DNA of 64,000 nucleotides from NCBI GenBank assembly GCA_012862575.1, contig BLSF01000029.1:434001-498000 (forward strand), read 5' to 3'. Both the position numbers and the translations under genes were made by a program. The notes under the pieces were generated by a model. That model worked only from the letters and a program-made list of their open reading frames with translations. It made no database searches and was not told the DNA's origin. Positions within the stretch are counted from its first letter, which is position 1. Every line of letters begins with the position of its first letter. The DNA comes from Parietichytrium sp. I65-24A (taxonomy: Eukaryota; Sar; Bigyra; Thraustochytrida; Thraustochytriidae). Positions 52,201 through 62,500 of this stretch are shown piece by piece.

Positions 52201-53148
52201 AAGGCAGGCCAAAACTTTGACAAACCAAGTTCGCAATAGAATCCGAATTGTAGTCTCATCCCTAGCATCGCGTTGCCGCAGGCTATTGCTCTGCGTTGCG
52301 CTTGCGATTTGAATGCACAGCCTATCCATGTCTACATGAAGAGATGATCCCAGGTGAGCCTCGTCCAGGGCCTCCAATACGGGCTCCAATACGAGCTCTG
52401 ACCGATCCAAGTACGCGAGGTCTGCAATCCCTCTAACGACCTCCTCTACCACAATCTTCGCGGTCGGTATAATTTCATTGGGGAGGTTCTGAACAGGGTT
52501 TGTGTGCGAGTCAGAGCCAGCGCCGTGCCTCGAACAGAAACCTTTCGGGTCCCAGGCGCCGGGGTCTCCACAATCACAGCAGCCTCCGGCGTCGGTCATG
52601 ACGTGATAAAAGTAGACGTGATGGCCCTCATGATCGGAGTCACGGTAACATTGCTGGCACAAAACACAGGTTGTGTCCATCTGACACTCTTTGCAATTCC
52701 ACACGATATCTCCCACCCTGAAAGACTTGGAGCATACCCGCTGTGGCTCCGCCTCCGTCGCGCTCTTGAGCTTTTGCCGGCAAATCGCCGTGGTCTCCTG
52801 CCACGTGGCGCCATCGCGCAAAATGCTCCCCAGCGGCTGAGCAAAGATGACATGCTCAAGCCACAAACAGAACATGTCCATAAACTCCTTACTCCGCTCG
52901 CCCACCACATCCCGCACTTCTCTACCCCTCGGGAGTACGTCGTCTGCAAAGTCCTCAATGTGTAAACGCAGTGCGGCGAACAGCGTTTTCGCTAGTTTCC
53001 GCAGCCCGTCCACTTCTCCGTACGTATTTGCCCACCACCGCAGCTCGCGGATGGGCAAGCACTCCGGGCTCAGCATTTTGCCGAGCCGCTGCCGGATTTC
53101 CTCGCGATCCATTGCCTCGTGTCTCCCGTCCACGATTTGATGTGTCAT
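46255..53148 (-). CDS. UBR1: UBR1/UBR2-type N-recognin, E3 ubiquitin ligase
   Basis: A single exon of 2,297 residues. The UBR box (about 139-208; CKECQMDTTCVLCQQCY and GGCCDCGDPGAW) binds basic N-degrons. A helical scaffold follows, then a winged-helix-like segment (about 920-1000). A long low-complexity region includes repeated AQTGSPGQ units and a Lys/Arg-rich helix. An atypical RING-H2 lies at about 1480-1575 (CVSCHERH, then CGHAIHQKCLERY and FFCPLCK). The C-terminal UBR1 cap shows CLICGEVL, CTRHTEEYHNGIGVVLLF and a hydrophobic end. UBR1 polyubiquitinates proteins with destabilising N-termini together with an E2. Length exceeds the usual 1,750-2,000 residues because of inserts around the RING. 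An in-frame ATG 12 codons downstream is an alternative start. A ClpS-like N-domain is not evident by eye. Confidence 0.92.
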   Translation of the reverse strand: MTHQIVDGRHEAMDREEIRQRLGKMLSPECLPIRELRWWANTYGEVDGLRKLAKTLFAALRLHIEDFADDVLPRGREVRDVVGERSKEFMDMFCLWLEHVIFAQPLGSILRDGATWQETTAICRQKLKSATEAEPQRVCSKSFRVGDIVWNCKECQMDTTCVLCQQCYRDSDHEGHHVYFYHVMTDAGGCCDCGDPGAWDPKGFCSRHGAGSDSHTNPVQNLPNEIIPTAKIVVEEVVRGIADLAYLDRSELVLEPVLEALDEAHLGSSLHVDMDRLCIQIASATQSNSLRQRDARDETTIRILLRTWFVKVLACLDRGSKRGERPSFTLQRDVEPFVITAINMQNIDHCFRMERELRISPYFRLVVKNAPAVRVSYFIEHLTNWLLKGICVDSDAFTRITCHALTDDVPTTLDETSDQTQIGCSLVPLKQLIIQDVKLPESCSKALRNLYIRLLVDGLFKQRFAIAFAKTYRECALTRIKRVPLLEMSDLDTIFGLSVQFLNRPNHVLMLVQEHKFLYSILGSLYDTIKYCGRPSLDNPNIIEFDLLSPVLTHRKTKSLVTDLQYVLNTPGMSRYLLTQDPAYLDAWLQLLDYVYGLHEQKRIVKPSRPERDDRWVPAFNLSLSFLSLFSDFTQYLMFGDVISIDDRDLEFTTVHGQSRHIKLDLKNAELEHGEWCLRLLNFAYNRVNALLEAHDANPNVVVQVESRLGRHPYIPYEVSSQPVTFHCLLQRFFAMLQSVCISSTLSKEHFDRLSLVGSPRFWLSLIRQPLNALIFFAQTNAQMWNRNEGVTTQAINYQSLPFISGMFMDIRVLQMSALSLPGDVLVNYIVTAFQLVDWIGLNLMPSDAAAHEAALAARARWLIPISEEEEDTRFNLGRSHQQLEKLAVSMLELLCVVATELPTPTPLALKREFGASDFSDPRIVATSDKILRREVVHFLAVERKTVSQINEKCTHLKQVGVQVSATDIKRVLNDVAREITRTDSLGPTQFELKPEAFLTFDPLFHRLAREEKETARDQWLQKRQSKPTDKPCFPGDLKLRSSSIRQHPLPATCWHDDVHPMFRIVREKLLLCNSTFVLLRQILVKICKEDPQVLAANLGQATHDFDPSKLPFPQALSAAEGLGRAQTGSPGQAQTGSPGQGGTSGKATGSNPPRMSSFGVQFLSNALHLMTLQIFYLRSKFGPDYGRDAESESGAGNTSPTTPTSSVTDSASGAMPPPLAPYPVGSVPHFVTKFLLAKDTLYKQSTLECLLSFWYNDPRIDETNRESVRWILSQVQLMDDKVQQRMKKAYKARKPALQAEKEKESRKRKAQRFAMKSMQESQKQASELFAKEVGFLEESSAADQAGAEVETDNKKTKFGTNDSDDGASDTFDLASVGRPSSLSNAYVAAGRHSALSATVRQSNLGMFAKQAQSSTLEPMNPPGMDTDDSTLPPPLFDRDMTDENVDPSGEGMPDEISAFQLMMKHALVERQMWRGPECVSCHERHRVDDGPTCYIGYRQRNDVLVREKTETMKLGFCVYWPESEGRNHVIQLCGHAIHQKCLERYRTSIQNFSGNSLDSRKSEFFCPLCKTISNFEIPCIPPGLVYLPKTLSSDHVGAGPLEFDARSGAFPAEGDALLTRAAYLDRTAMWFARHASAPSMPVDSSSPRVGSNSWIGSPIASRSPVLPPSRGSVNEPDESEVEGYELNSPIRATQLQEFMEFSSKHLQPLSGSLHSMAINQDRKADVPFRDTFNFHSEQGRLREMQTMVLHNERETPRHQFYEDPIAIVFSVALTFLAEREAASFEKFQSPIIPTNVVKRMRRMFEACRAFLLADGGNGMHHLNSEMFEMFSEKRSLDYHCVLHQSPEMLLILSVFRDCAPENVAQSIRATYILKLAQVLLELCPEDIEEAAAFTVDDRNLDEYPERNSLQFKSGNISGSNRFRGESFDVGFSGPGFSSSDDRSGLEQDTFAMGGHLHGRHSVRHGFGDGEEQVGVFQGALDMREFLLDRYQNHGSLNAHPETLSKALVDAVSGFVHVAQIISHLADQTLSNNELKLVPREKISVYMESKLNLPSPQEIMQHEKMTHLLSDWIDQVLICTPKWIPRFQRGGANSASLGSPVSDGRYGKGFGSMFSRSDGPEMQTLSHPKPHFEPLFKMKPLAVRPLVKLRNLYTEQYVELHQGASEKEHANDKAICLICGEVLNAGRKNTSSSSQSRSAEGGECTRHTEEYHNGIGVVLLFRRSSSILLINGQLSAYWESLYVDENGDDQHVVPSLPMYLDKQRYQRVLRVWAENNIPAQVASLRNNANVVIRRGYY

Positions 53149-53287
53149 ATCCGTCCCTGCAGCTCACAATTGAGCAGCCCCTGGGCCCCGTCAGCCCGCC
53201 AATGTCTCCCGGGACACCCCAAACGGAAATGCCACCCGCGAGAAGAAAGAAAGAAAGGAAGAAATCGTGGGCCCTCCCAAAACACTG

Positions 53288-53313
53288 TCAATCAATCAAT
53301 CAATCAATCAATC
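53288..53313. repeat. (TCAA)n microsatellite
   Basis: Six TCAA/AATC tetranucleotide units, in the upstream region of the UBR1-type gene. Confidence 0.9.
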
Positions 53314-53410
53314 GCCCAAGGTCGCCGAAGGACCTAAAGAGGCTGAGCTCAAACCACCACCAAATATATCCGTCTATCTCTCAGTCTATCGCCCAAGGAC
53401 AGCGTCAGAC

Positions 53411-53620
53411 AATTTGAAGCTCCCAGTACAATCCAATATGTCTATCGCCCCAAAAGAGTGTCAAACAATTTGAAGCTCCCAGTACAATCCAATATGTCTA
53501 TCGCCCCAAAAGAGTGTCAAACAATTTGAAGCTCCAAGTACAATCAAATATGTCTATCGCCCCAAAACAGTGTCAAACAATTTGAAGCTCCAAGTACAAT
53601 CCAATATGTCTATCGCCCAA
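53411..53620. repeat. 56-bp tandem repeat, about 3.8 copies
   Basis: Units start at 53411, 53467, 53523 and 53579, exactly 56 bases apart, each beginning AATTTGAAGCTCC and containing ATGTCTATCGCCC. The first two differ from the last two at a C/A position (CTCCCAG versus CTCCAAG). The last copy is incomplete. It lies about 260-470 bases upstream of the UBR1-type start, so it may sit in its promoter or 5' UTR. Confidence 0.95.
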
Positions 53621-56033
53621 CAACAATAAATACGTCTCCACGACCGCGACTCTGCAGGACAACTTCCCCAACCAACTCCGTTTTCCCTCCCTCCAACTCA
53701 ACCACTGTGGGCACGCAAACCAAACCCCGAGGACACTCTTCCCACACCTACCAACGTACGCCACGCGTCCTTGTGTCCTTGTGTCCTCGCGCGTATGTCC
53801 CCGCCACCGCGGAACGAGGAACGAGGAACGAGGAACGACCGCAAGCAAACTTGCTCACTTGCCTCTCGGAGACTCTGTCTGCAGCTGCCCGCGTACGCGC
53901 CGTATGTGTGTATGTGTATGTATGTACGATAAACGCGCGGATCCGAGTGGCCGTCACTGTATGCGCCTGTCCGCGCAGAGAGTGAGAGTGAAAGTGAAAG
54001 AGAGAGAGAGTTTTGTTTTGTTTTTGTTTTCTCTCTCTTTTTTTTTCTTTTCTTTCTCTTTGCCCCTTTCTTTTTTCTTTTCTTTTTTGCTCTCTCTCTC
54101 TGTGTTGTGTGTTTGTTACTCTGCGCACTCTCAGCGCCGACTATAGTTTTGCGCAGATGGAAGATAGCACTAGGCTTACCGAGAGGTTAGCGTGGGGGTT
54201 AGTGGGGACGGTAGAATGCGGGTACGCGATTGGGTAGGTGCGGCGAGGGCGGGGCGTAGGATGGCCTATGCTGAGGATGTAGTGTGGGTAGGGGTGGGTA
54301 GGGGTCATTAAGGGAAACCGGTTACGGCGATGTATACAAATCGCAGGGTTATGGAAGAGGGTAGGTGATGCGTAGAAGGCGTCCCTCTCTGTTCGGAAAC
54401 TGTTTGATGCTAGCATGGGGTACGGGGTGATAATGAAGTGCTTAAGAAATTGTGTAGCGAGGAAATAGGAGTCTCTTTTTGTTAGCTGCAGATTTGCTCC
54501 TATTTTAGTGTCTATGATACCAATACTCTGAACTTTAGAGCACACCTCCTAATAAACAACTAAGAGCCCAACAGCTCCCGCAGGCTACCGTACTAGAAGC
54601 TAGTAGATAGCTACTAGTAAAGCAAAGAGGAGCACAACCATCGCAAGTGGGACTAACGTTTCGAGTAGCAAGCAGTGTACTTTTCCTCTGGAGCTCTATA
54701 CGCTGTCTCTATCGAGTACTGTGAGACGAAGACGAACAGAGCATGGCCAGTCTTACGCTGTCCCCAATGGGTCCGCTACCACCCGGCTACGTCGAAACGC
54801 TAGCGTTCGCGTTCCGAACGATAGTAGATGCTAGCGCCAGGAACGGCTGGCTGGTGATAGCCTAGAGCACCAGTTAAACGATTCGCTAGTTATGTGTTTG
54901 TGTTAATCCGGGACTAGCAACCTCGGTTGGGAGTTGGTTAACAGGAGGACTAGTAGTGGTCAGGACCTCTCTCCACCTCTCCACCTCTGCAACTAGAATT
55001 TATAATTTTGCTTTTTTGAACTTGTTTGTCAATTTGCAATGCAATCTCCTTCTCCAAAAGTATTTATTTGATGTGTCTCTGACAGTATAAGCACTTGCAT
55101 TCTACAGCAACTTGCATTGCTTGCTATTCTAAGTGTTAAGTTTAAATGTAATTGGAATGAACATGATTGTTTTCGAATCAATCTCGATTCGTTCGGGTTT
55201 GTGTGCTCTCACAACCTGAACTTCTTCCTGGACAGTTCAGTTATTGTTGACCGTAGTTCTTTGTCATGCCTGTCATGCCATGAACACCATCTTTTGCCAC
55301 CCACACTATCTGTCTACACCATCTTTTGCCACCCACACCATCTGTCTGCAGTGGCTCGGAGTTTATGCGGCTCTTCCGACCAACACGTACCAGTACTCAG
55401 TACTCGCTCAATCAAAATGTGACCAAAGGGTGCGCCCAAAGATGCCCAAAGCGCCAAGAAGTAAAATCATGGCTCAGCTAGCTGGTTTCTCGTTTCTTGA
55501 CCTGACCTTGAAGATAATGGGAGCTTCTTCTAAGTCAAAACATGTCAAAACGCTGCCAGGGCTGGGCGAATTGGATCGTTGTGAAAGACACTTTTGTGAC
55601 CTCGAAAATCATGCCTTCGATCTATCACAATTAGATTATCTTTCGGTTTGATTTCATGACTTGGATCCCCGTCTTCACTTTCCTTTCCTGCTTTGTGAAC
55701 ACATCCATTCCCCTGTTCTGATGAAACCCAAGTTGAACTTACTTTTCCAAGTCGGCAACTCGTTCGGGCAGTCTGGGCTGGAATAGGAAACCGATGCCGA
55801 GTTAGCCCTGTACACGCACGGCTCCTTGTCCGGCTTGCATTTGCGAGCAAGTGGCCGAGCGAGTCGAGCGGACCGTGGGCAATCAACGCTGATTCTTTCG
55901 ATTGTTGATCGTTGTCGCGGCCTCCGAGCAGTGGCGGCTGCGGTCATCCGCTGCCACTAACCGTGTGCATATGCCTGCGTGCATGGCGTGCATTTGGTGC
56001 GGATGGGGCTGTGGGGGTTTTGTGGGGATGATG

Positions 56034-56635
56034 ATGATGGATGATGGATGATGGATGATGGATGATGGATGATGGATGATGGATGATGGATGATGGATGA
56101 TGGATGATGGATGATGGATGATGGATGATGGATGATGGATGATGGATGATGGATGATGGATGATGGATGATGGATGATGGATGATGGATGATGGATGATG
56201 GATGATGGATGATGGATGATGGATGATGGATGATGGATGATGGATGATGGATGATGGATGATGGATGATGGATGATGGATGATGGATGATGGATGATGGA
56301 TGATGGATGATGGATGATGGATGATGGATGATGGATGATGGATGATGGATGATGGATGATGGATGATGGATGATGGATGATGGATGATGGATGATGGATG
56401 ATGGATGATGGATGATGGATGATGGATGATGGATGATGGATGATGGATGATGGATGATGGATGATGGATGATGGATGATGGATGATGGATGATGGATGAT
56501 GGATGATGGATGATGGATGATGGATGATGGATGATGGATGATGGATGATGGATGATGGATGATGGATGATGGATGATGGATGATGGATGATGGATGATGG
56601 ATGATGGATGATGGATGATGGATGATGGATGATGG
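56034..56635. repeat. Perfect 7-bp tandem array (ATGATGG)n, about 86 copies
   Basis: 602 bases (86 x 7) of ATGATGG without a visible interruption. Because seven is not a multiple of three and the minus strand lacks stop codons in the 21-base supercycle, it reads there as an endless HHPSSII heptapeptide; that 239-residue frame is an artefact of the repeat. Confidence 0.97.
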
Positions 56636-57567
56636 AGTTTCAGTCTCAGAGGTTCACAGGCAGACCAACGTCTCACAATACCTATTTGCTCTCTTCTCTT
56701 TTAATCTGATCTGAGATGATCTGATCTGGCAAAAGTGATGAATGAAAGAAAATGAAGAAACGTGTATTTGAATTTGGTTACAATGTCAATCGAGTCGCTC
56801 GGAGTGCTAGGCACTGCCTATCCATTACAAGGGACTGGTAGTTATGATTACTCATGTTACATATAGCAGATTGGTAATTCTATTAGAACGTTCCCGTCTC
56901 GTAGCCCATCTACGAAAGATTTCTACCAGCTCCTCCGCCCTGTGTTGGCTAGCTCCAGCTAGCGTAATTCGGTAGCTCTGTACGCCCGTCTCCCTGCGCT
57001 ACGAGTTTTCGTTACTCTCACGTTAGTTCATGTGGTACAGTCATCAGTAGATCTGCATATATTAACCCCATTTACCTTTATCTCACCGGTCCTACCAATT
57101 CTCACTAGTCCTACCGATTCTCGTAAGCTAACTACTGAGTACACTCCCAGCAAGTCAAGCCAGTACTATTGTAGAGGTTAGATGGTGCGTAGAACTAGCA
57201 TGTGAGGGAAAAAGTGATTCTTCGTTTCTTTCCTCCTCCTACCACTCCTCGCGTCTCCTCGTCTGTACATCGCAAAAAGGGGCCCGAGAGAGAGAGAGAG
57301 AGAGACGGACACACACACACAGAGAGAGAGAGAGAGTGAGAACTAGATTCTGCGACGCACACCGTTTTGCGGGCAGCAGTCTCCCTCCCAACGAGTCCTT
57401 TTCTTCTCTCCAAACCACCTTTCTCGCTGCGCACCGCAGTTTTGCGACGTGCAAAGCCCCCTCTCCCCCCCCCCGGAAAACCTGCCTCCACACGCACAGA
57501 GGTAGCGGCAGAGGTAGAGGCGCGGTAAGAGTGGCGTACGCGAGGACAGGAAAGGCAAGGGCGAAAA

Positions 57568-58632
57568 ATGTCCCAGGAAAGTATGTCAGAGCTGCAGCAC
57601 AAGATCAAAGAGCTGGCGAAGAACAGCGGCCTCGGCAGCGAGGAGCTGGCGCGGAGGATCCAGCAACTCTACGATGCGGAGCGAAGAACGAACCGTTCCT
57701 CGCAGAACGGAGCTGGAGCTGGAGACGGAGATGTGAATGTGAATGTGAATGTGAATGGGAATGTGAATGTGAATGTGAATGGAAATGTGAATGGAAATGG
57801 AGATGGAGATGGAGATGGAAACTGCGCAATGGGGTCCGAAAGTGCTGTCAAATTGCCGCTGGCCGGCTGCTCGCATTACGTTCGGAGCTGCGATATGGTA
57901 GCCGCATGCTGCGGCAGGCAGGTGAAATGCAGGCTGTGCCATGATGAGCATTTCGCGGATCATGCGATTGACAGGCACGCGGTGTCGGAGATGGTGTGCA
58001 GATTGTGCGGGCTGCGGCAGCCCGTGGCGGATCGCTGCACCTCGGAGACGTGCGAGTTTAAAGGGACTTATTATTACTGCGGCGTTTGTCATCTGTGGAA
58101 CGATGATCTCGGAAAACAGATTTTTCATTGCGAAAAGTGCGGGCTTTGCCGATTGGGCAGTGGCAAGGATTTTGCGCATTGCGAAAAGTGCAACTTGTGT
58201 TGGCCGGTGGGTAGCGGTCATAAATGCGCAGACTCGAACAATGACTGCAGCATTTGCGGGGAAGACCTTCACAGCTCCGTAAAACCCGTTACCACCTTGC
58301 GATGCGGGCATGGGCTCCACGCACCGTGCTACAATGACGCTCTCAAACAGCAGCTGTTCTCTTGCCCCATTTGTAGGAAAAGTTTCGACCCCGAATTTTA
58401 CGATGTCGAGTATTTCGACCAACTTATCAGAGTGAATGAGATGCCCGAGGAGTATAGAAATCTCACTGCCAAGATCAGTTGCAACGATTGCAACCAAACG
58501 AGCGAGGCACCCTTCCACTTTATAGGTCATCGCTGTACGCTTTGTGGCTCGATCAATACGGTGTGCCTCGAACGGTACAATGCTGACGTGGATGTACGAC
58601 CCGAAGCACTTGGCCGGGGAACTGAAAATTAG
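57568..58632 (+). CDS. RCHY1: RCHY1/PIRH2-type E3 ligase (CHY and CTCHY zinc fingers, RING)
   Basis: A 354-residue protein. Order: a helical N-terminus (1-40), an Asn/Val/Gly/Asp low-complexity stretch (56-86), a CHY zinc finger (about 101-160, starting GCSHYVRSC), CTCHY-type zinc binding (about 165-220, CGVCHLW and CEKCGLCR), a RING-H2 (227-269: CSIC, then CGHGLHAPC and CPIC), and a C-terminal zinc ribbon (CNDC...CTLCG, 305-326). This is the complete PIRH2/RCHY1 module, which ubiquitinates p53 in animals and is conserved in plants and protists, where targets differ. All expected Cys/His ligands I could check are present. The low-complexity stretch is encoded by a GTGAAT/GGAGAT hexamer repeat, so its length may vary between strains. 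It is convergent with the myosin gene. Confidence 0.93.
   Translation: MSQESMSELQHKIKELAKNSGLGSEELARRIQQLYDAERRTNRSSQNGAGAGDGDVNVNVNVNGNVNVNVNGNVNGNGDGDGDGNCAMGSESAVKLPLAGCSHYVRSCDMVAACCGRQVKCRLCHDEHFADHAIDRHAVSEMVCRLCGLRQPVADRCTSETCEFKGTYYYCGVCHLWNDDLGKQIFHCEKCGLCRLGSGKDFAHCEKCNLCWPVGSGHKCADSNNDCSICGEDLHSSVKPVTTLRCGHGLHAPCYNDALKQQLFSCPICRKSFDPEFYDVEYFDQLIRVNEMPEEYRNLTAKISCNDCNQTSEAPFHFIGHRCTLCGSINTVCLERYNADVDVRPEALGRGTEN
57720..57822 (+). repeat. In-frame hexamer repeat within the RCHY1-type coding region
   Basis: Repeats of GTGAATGTGAAT, AATGGAAATG and GGAGATGGAGATGG code for alternating Asn-Val, Asn-Gly and Asp-Gly residues. Unit length is a multiple of three, so expansion or contraction would keep the reading frame. 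Confidence 0.9.
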
Positions 58633-59567
58633 ACACTATGCCTTTTTTAAATATATATGAACACACTTTTCTTTCACCAAAAAATGATCATGTCCTTCTT
58701 TAACTTTTTAACCCGCCGATGCAAACGGTGTTTCCTGCTTCACTTTGCGTAACTATGTCCATCCAAGTCGGCAAACAGTGCAGAACCATCTTCTGGAGGC
58801 GAAAAGCGATCCAGGCGTGGACTGACTCTCTGCTGCTATTTCTTTGCGCCAGTCACTTACTTTTCCTTTTGCAGTGCTTTCGCAGCTCGCGCGCCAAGTT
58901 ATGCGAATCTAAGAGCCCAGGTATCCGCTCTCCGCTAGCTAGGAGAATTCCGAAAAGCACTGCCTCCCTAAAGTAGACTGCTCTGATCGTAACGAGGCTC
59001 CTTAGCATGCTTGTCAGTGAAATCGACTTGACGAACATCGCAGTTGCAAAACAATCCTTTGATTCTCCGCGATCTGAATGGTTTTGGCGTTCTCCGGCTA
59101 GCGAGAGGTTTACGACACCTCTGCGGAAACCCACAAAGCTCCAGGCGTCCTATCAGGAAATGTTTTTCTACTCGTAGAATTTGCATACAGAAATTGTGGC
59201 GCGTCACTTCACTTACCGGTACCTTGATGCCTTACTCGGTGCATAGAAGATAAGTCATGAGCTTTGGTATTATCCAGCGTCTTTCAAATCTTTAAACTGG
59301 CCTTTGCCAGAGAAATGGAAAGGCCCATGCAGCGAGCTAGGGCAAAGAAGGCGGGCATCGCAGAGTATGGGACCTCATACAAACAATGAAAGAATACAAA
59401 TGTGATACATAGTCTTGGTACAATAATAATTCTGAATGAAAGTGGTCTTATGGCCGAAGAAACTTCAGTCCAGCATTTTAAAAGCCCCTGCAAATTCTTG
59501 TAACAGAGAGCGGGCAGGGAGCAAAGAGGTGGCGCACGAAACGAAGCGTCGTGAAGGTAATCCATCA
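58633..59567. other. Convergent 3' spacer between RCHY1-type and myosin genes
   Basis: About 930 bases containing the 3' flanks of both genes, with an AT-rich TTTTTTAAATATATATG block soon after the RCHY1-type stop. No gene was recognised. Confidence 0.6.
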
Positions 59568-62500
59568 TCACTCCACAAGCCCGGCCTGGTCTCGCTTCTC
59601 GTACTCTCTTATTTGAAGCAGGAACCTCTTCTCAAAGTCCCTGAGGACCTTGAGGTACCCAGCAGAATTCTTCAAGATAAACGCCTTCTCCTGGTTGGTT
59701 AAGTCTGACACCTCAAGGTCGATCCCGTTGAAGAGGACATCCTGGTCTGCCCCAGCTTCCAGCTGATGCTCAATACTCATGAGGTCGCTGTAGATTTTGT
59801 AATGTTCAACACTTATGGTCTTCTTTGATCTGGTTTGATCTTGAAGCTCTTGGAACGAAGATTGCAGTTCCTTCAGCTGCTCGGGCAAAAGTGGCGAGAC
59901 ACCCATGTTGGCTCTCAGGTTGAAAAAGTGCAACATTGGTGATGACCGAAAAATAGCGCGCTCAGTTCTGGCCAAATTGAGCAACTCGGCCATGAAGTGG
60001 TTCAGGTCCGGGAGCTGCGCCTTTGCACTTTCTCTGAGATCCGGGCTGGATTTTTTGTCTTCGGGGAAATCAGGAATCCTGACATGCAGGATCTTCTTCC
60101 TCTTCAACTCATCCTGGACCATCGAGTGAAGGCGCATGAAGCTCTGGAAGGGGAAATCTACGGACCAGTACTTGAGCTCAGACTTGCCGTTCCCGCTTGG
60201 CTCAAAGACGCATCTATACGCAAAGTAAAACTGACGAGAGTCTGTATGCTTGTTGTATCTTGGTCGACGGATGAGCTCCCCTTGATGAACAGTGAGCTTT
60301 CCCACGTCCAGATTGATCGTGTAAGGGAACCACGATTCCAGCGCGGGGTCTTGACGATCTTCCACATCAGGCTCCAACAGCGGGGTCAGCTGCTCCACCA
60401 CGCTGCCATTCTCATAGATCTCGCGTTTACACTGGTGGCACGTAATAGTATCTGCAATTTCCTCCACTAAATGATTGACAGCCCGACATTCGGAACACAT
60501 AACCCTCCGATCGTACGACTCCTCGCCGTATATGGCCACCTGCTGCTGGGCATACTCGATTTCGTCCGAGACCTGCTGCGGAAGAGCCCTACGAAACTCC
60601 TTCTTGTCGATCAATGAGTCGTTCAGGAGTTGATTGTACTCCTCCATCGCAGTGCTATTCAACTTTCCTTTCTCATAGTCACGCATTCGTTGGACCTCGT
60701 CTCGCCACAGAGCCCGCGCATCGTGTAGCGCACGGCCCCAATGATTGCACTCCTCGATGTTGTCAAACTGCAAGATTGGGCTGGACCCGTCGATGTGTTT
60801 GAGCTCAATTATGCATTTCGGATCGAGAACTTTCTCTCGATTCGACGCCATCAGCCGCGGGTGGTTCTCCACGCGGTCAAACCGTAGCAATTCGCGCACC
60901 TTTTGGATCTGCACAGTCCCGAGCCTATCCACTCCAACTAGTTTATTGGTGGAAGGATCGATGGTGCTTCCCTTGTAGTAACTGAGTAGAAACCCGCGCA
61001 GCGTCACAAAACATTGCGTCCACTCCAAAGGGCCGTTGTTGACCGCAGGGGAGCCATGCGAAGCGGAATTTCTAGCGCGATTTGTGCCTATCCCCAAAAG
61101 GCAAGCAAGGCGACTGCTCGCGCGCTGTGGTGAGCCTGGTTGCTGCTTTGGAATCCGCCGGCCGGAACGAGCGTTGTTTGCGCCTTTCTTCTTCGAGCGC
61201 CGGGGCATGGGCGGATCGGAATCTTTGGCGACCCATACATGCTCAGAAGAAATCGTCACGCCAAGATTGGACACTTCCAGCGACGCTGCACCGGGCTTGG
61301 ATGAACCTGGGCGAACATAAGAGCGACGGATACTTGCCGTACTCGCTGCAAGCGTTTTTCGTATACTCTTGTTGACAGACTTGGAGATCACCTGAATCTC
61401 CTTCACGAGATTCTGCAAATCTGCGCCCTGCGATTGGCGGTACTCTCTGTCGATCGCGTCCCTCTCGAGAGGAGGTCCGTCATCCATGGCCTCCATGTGC
61501 TCGTCTGTGATATAGGTCTCAAACTCCTCAATGTGTGCTTCTGGGTTGAATCTGAGAGTCTTCCTCTCGCGCTCCTTTTGACGAAGGTATCCGTCCTTGC
61601 CGCCGCATCGATCGATTGTAGCCCTGGTCTCGGCTGCTTCCGCTTTGCGCGCAGCTTTCTCCGCCTTCTCCGTCTCCGCCCGATAATTCTTGGCCTCCTC
61701 GCGTTCCCGCGTGGCATCTCTTGCTGCCTTCTCGCGTTCTTCAGCGAGCTTTGCGAGCCGGGCTTGCTCCAAGGCGAGGGTTTCGGCGTCTCGAGCTCTT
61801 TTGCGCTCAGCTTCTTCCAGCTTCTTCTGTTGTTCCTTTTGCTTCCGACGTGCCTCCCGAAGCATTGCCTTCTGCTCTTCCTCTTCTCGCTGTCGTTTCT
61901 CTTCGCGAAGTCGAGCAAGTTCTGCCTTGTTTCGCATTTCGACCAGTTTGCGACGAGCAATTCTTTGGAGAACAGTAGCCGCACCATTGCGCTCCCTCGC
62001 GTTGGACAAGAGTGCTTGGAACTTGCTGACAGCCAGCGCTTTTGTGAATCCTCTCCTCCAAAAGTACCTCGCAAAATGGTGGCGGTACAGCTTGATTCGC
62101 TCCTTCTTTAGGCCATTACCCGAGGAAGATTCGTCCAGAAGGACTGACAACTTTTCCAGCTCCCCTGTCTTGAAGAAGACCTTGGTCAAACCGAGCTTGT
62201 ATGTAGAGGGATCGACTTCGTAGGACAAAAAGAGAGAATGCACGAAGGCTTTTGTGAAGGCAGAAGGATCACGCCGCCTCAAACCTTGCCAACCCTTGGT
62301 TGCATCTTTGGGCAACGCCTCCAAAAAATTCTCGGTGACGGAAAAGAGGGGTAAGCGCGTCGGGAAGCCTCCTTTGAGGACCTGTGTGGTCTGCGGAATA
62401 CACAGGTTCTCAAGCTGATGGGTGACGTATTCATCGTCAAACCACTTGTCGTCGTCCTCACGCACCATGAGCGGGTTAGGCTTGACGCATCGGATGAAAC

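Larger units (their letters stand above)
53149..57567. other. Intergenic region between divergent UBR1-type and RCHY1-type genes
   Basis: A 4.4-kb spacer rich in repeats: (TCAA)n (53288-53313), a 56-bp tandem array (53411-53620), TC/T-rich DNA (about 54010-54105), a 7-bp array (56034-56635) and (GA)n/(CA)n runs (57288-57336). Unique parts contain frequent TAG/CTAG/GTAC words (54560-54900 and 56880-57180). No gene family was found. Promoters of both genes should be at the two ends. Confidence 0.6.

Noticed and set aside
55957-56676. A 239-codon minus-strand open frame of HHPSSII repeats
   Set aside because: Entirely produced by the (ATGATGG)n array, which has no stop codon in that reading; not a plausible protein.
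57586-58530. A 314-codon minus-strand open frame opposite the RCHY1-type gene
   Set aside because: Its His/Ile/Ser repeats mirror the coding hexamer repeat, and the rest mirrors zinc-finger codons. No independent evidence.
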